64,000 nucleotides of DNA, from positions 372,001 to 436,000 of the forward strand of contig NZ_VFOM01000001.1 of assembly GCF_006716125.1 (NCBI RefSeq), given 5' to 3'. Positions 63,969 through 64,000 of this stretch are shown here, in pieces. The DNA is from Homoserinimonas aerilata. Lineage in GTDB: Bacteria; Actinomycetota; Actinomycetes; Actinomycetales; Microbacteriaceae. The notes under the pieces are model-generated. The model was not told the origin of the DNA. It did not search any database and saw only the letters and a program-made list of their open reading frames with translations. Position 1 is the first letter of the stretch. Every line of letters starts with the position of its first letter. Position numbers and translations under genes: made by a program.

Positions 63969-64000
63969 ATGTTCGGCCTCACCTTCGACAAGCTGCTCCT
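63969..64000 (+). CDS. tatB: Sec-independent translocase TatB, 5' end
   Basis: Only the first ten codons and part of the eleventh fall inside the window: MFGLTFDKLL. This is the start of the TatB membrane helix in Microbacteriaceae (MFGLTF-KLL). The gene continues beyond the edge, so its identity is probable, not proven. Confidence 0.6.
   Translation, partial: MFGLTFDKLL

Overview
The window looks like chromosome of a high-GC actinobacterium of the Microbacteriaceae type. The signs are strong G/C third-position bias, many GTG starts, a DUF3117 small protein next to dapD/dapE, a split efeUOB operon under a DtxR/IdeR-like box, a TatB start at the right edge, and intergenic palindromes built around GGTCTCGAGAC and CTCGACCAGC. 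Organism identity is inferred from gene content only.

Layout. 0-9.1 kb is ordinary core DNA: a membrane protein, a pair of histidine-kinase-like genes, fructose-bisphosphate aldolase and GlpX bisphosphatase, RmuC, a DnaQ-type exonuclease, a small lipoprotein and ychF. 9.1-17.87 kb is an accessory island. It begins at the ychF stop codon and ends with a second, diverged copy of the ychF 3' end (VEFRFNV-stop). It carries a eukaryote-like protein kinase with an unknown N-terminal domain, a Cys-rich protein ending in a transposase-type DUF4096 domain, a small unknown protein, a broken and an intact copy of an XRE regulator sharing an upstream motif, an OLD-type ATPase/TOPRIM nuclease, and a Pycsar-type module: two different class III pyrimidine-cyclase-like genes facing each other, one in an operon with a DUF5706/PycTM membrane effector. 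This island is the probable anti-phage defence locus and the most interesting part of the window.

18-28.3 kb returns to chromosomal genes: a TPR protein, M23 peptidase, alpha/beta hydrolase, PfkB kinase, DUF1905/OmdA protein, a solute-binding plus VWA membrane protein, and a four-gene osmoprotectant (betaine-type) ABC transporter. A tandem glycine riboswitch then leads the gcvT-gcvH-gcvP glycine cleavage operon (28.3-33.2 kb). An acetate-type symporter plus DUF485 operon follows, bracketed by palindromic repeats, then a CPBP protease and DCC protein pair, a complete peptide ABC transporter (37.1-42.4 kb) with a second binding protein, and typA. A decayed LPVTG surface-protein gene lies at 46.5-47.1 kb.

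47.2-50.7 kb holds efeB-efeO-efeU (iron uptake), divergent from a PIG-L deacetylase across an iron box. Ferredoxin, citrate synthase, a 1366-residue beta-helix surface protein, the lysine/DAP genes dapD and dapE (divergent), DUF3117, a two-component system with a DUF4097 protein, an O-methyltransferase and the first codons of tatB complete the window. I found no tRNA, rRNA, CRISPR array, integrase or intact insertion sequence.
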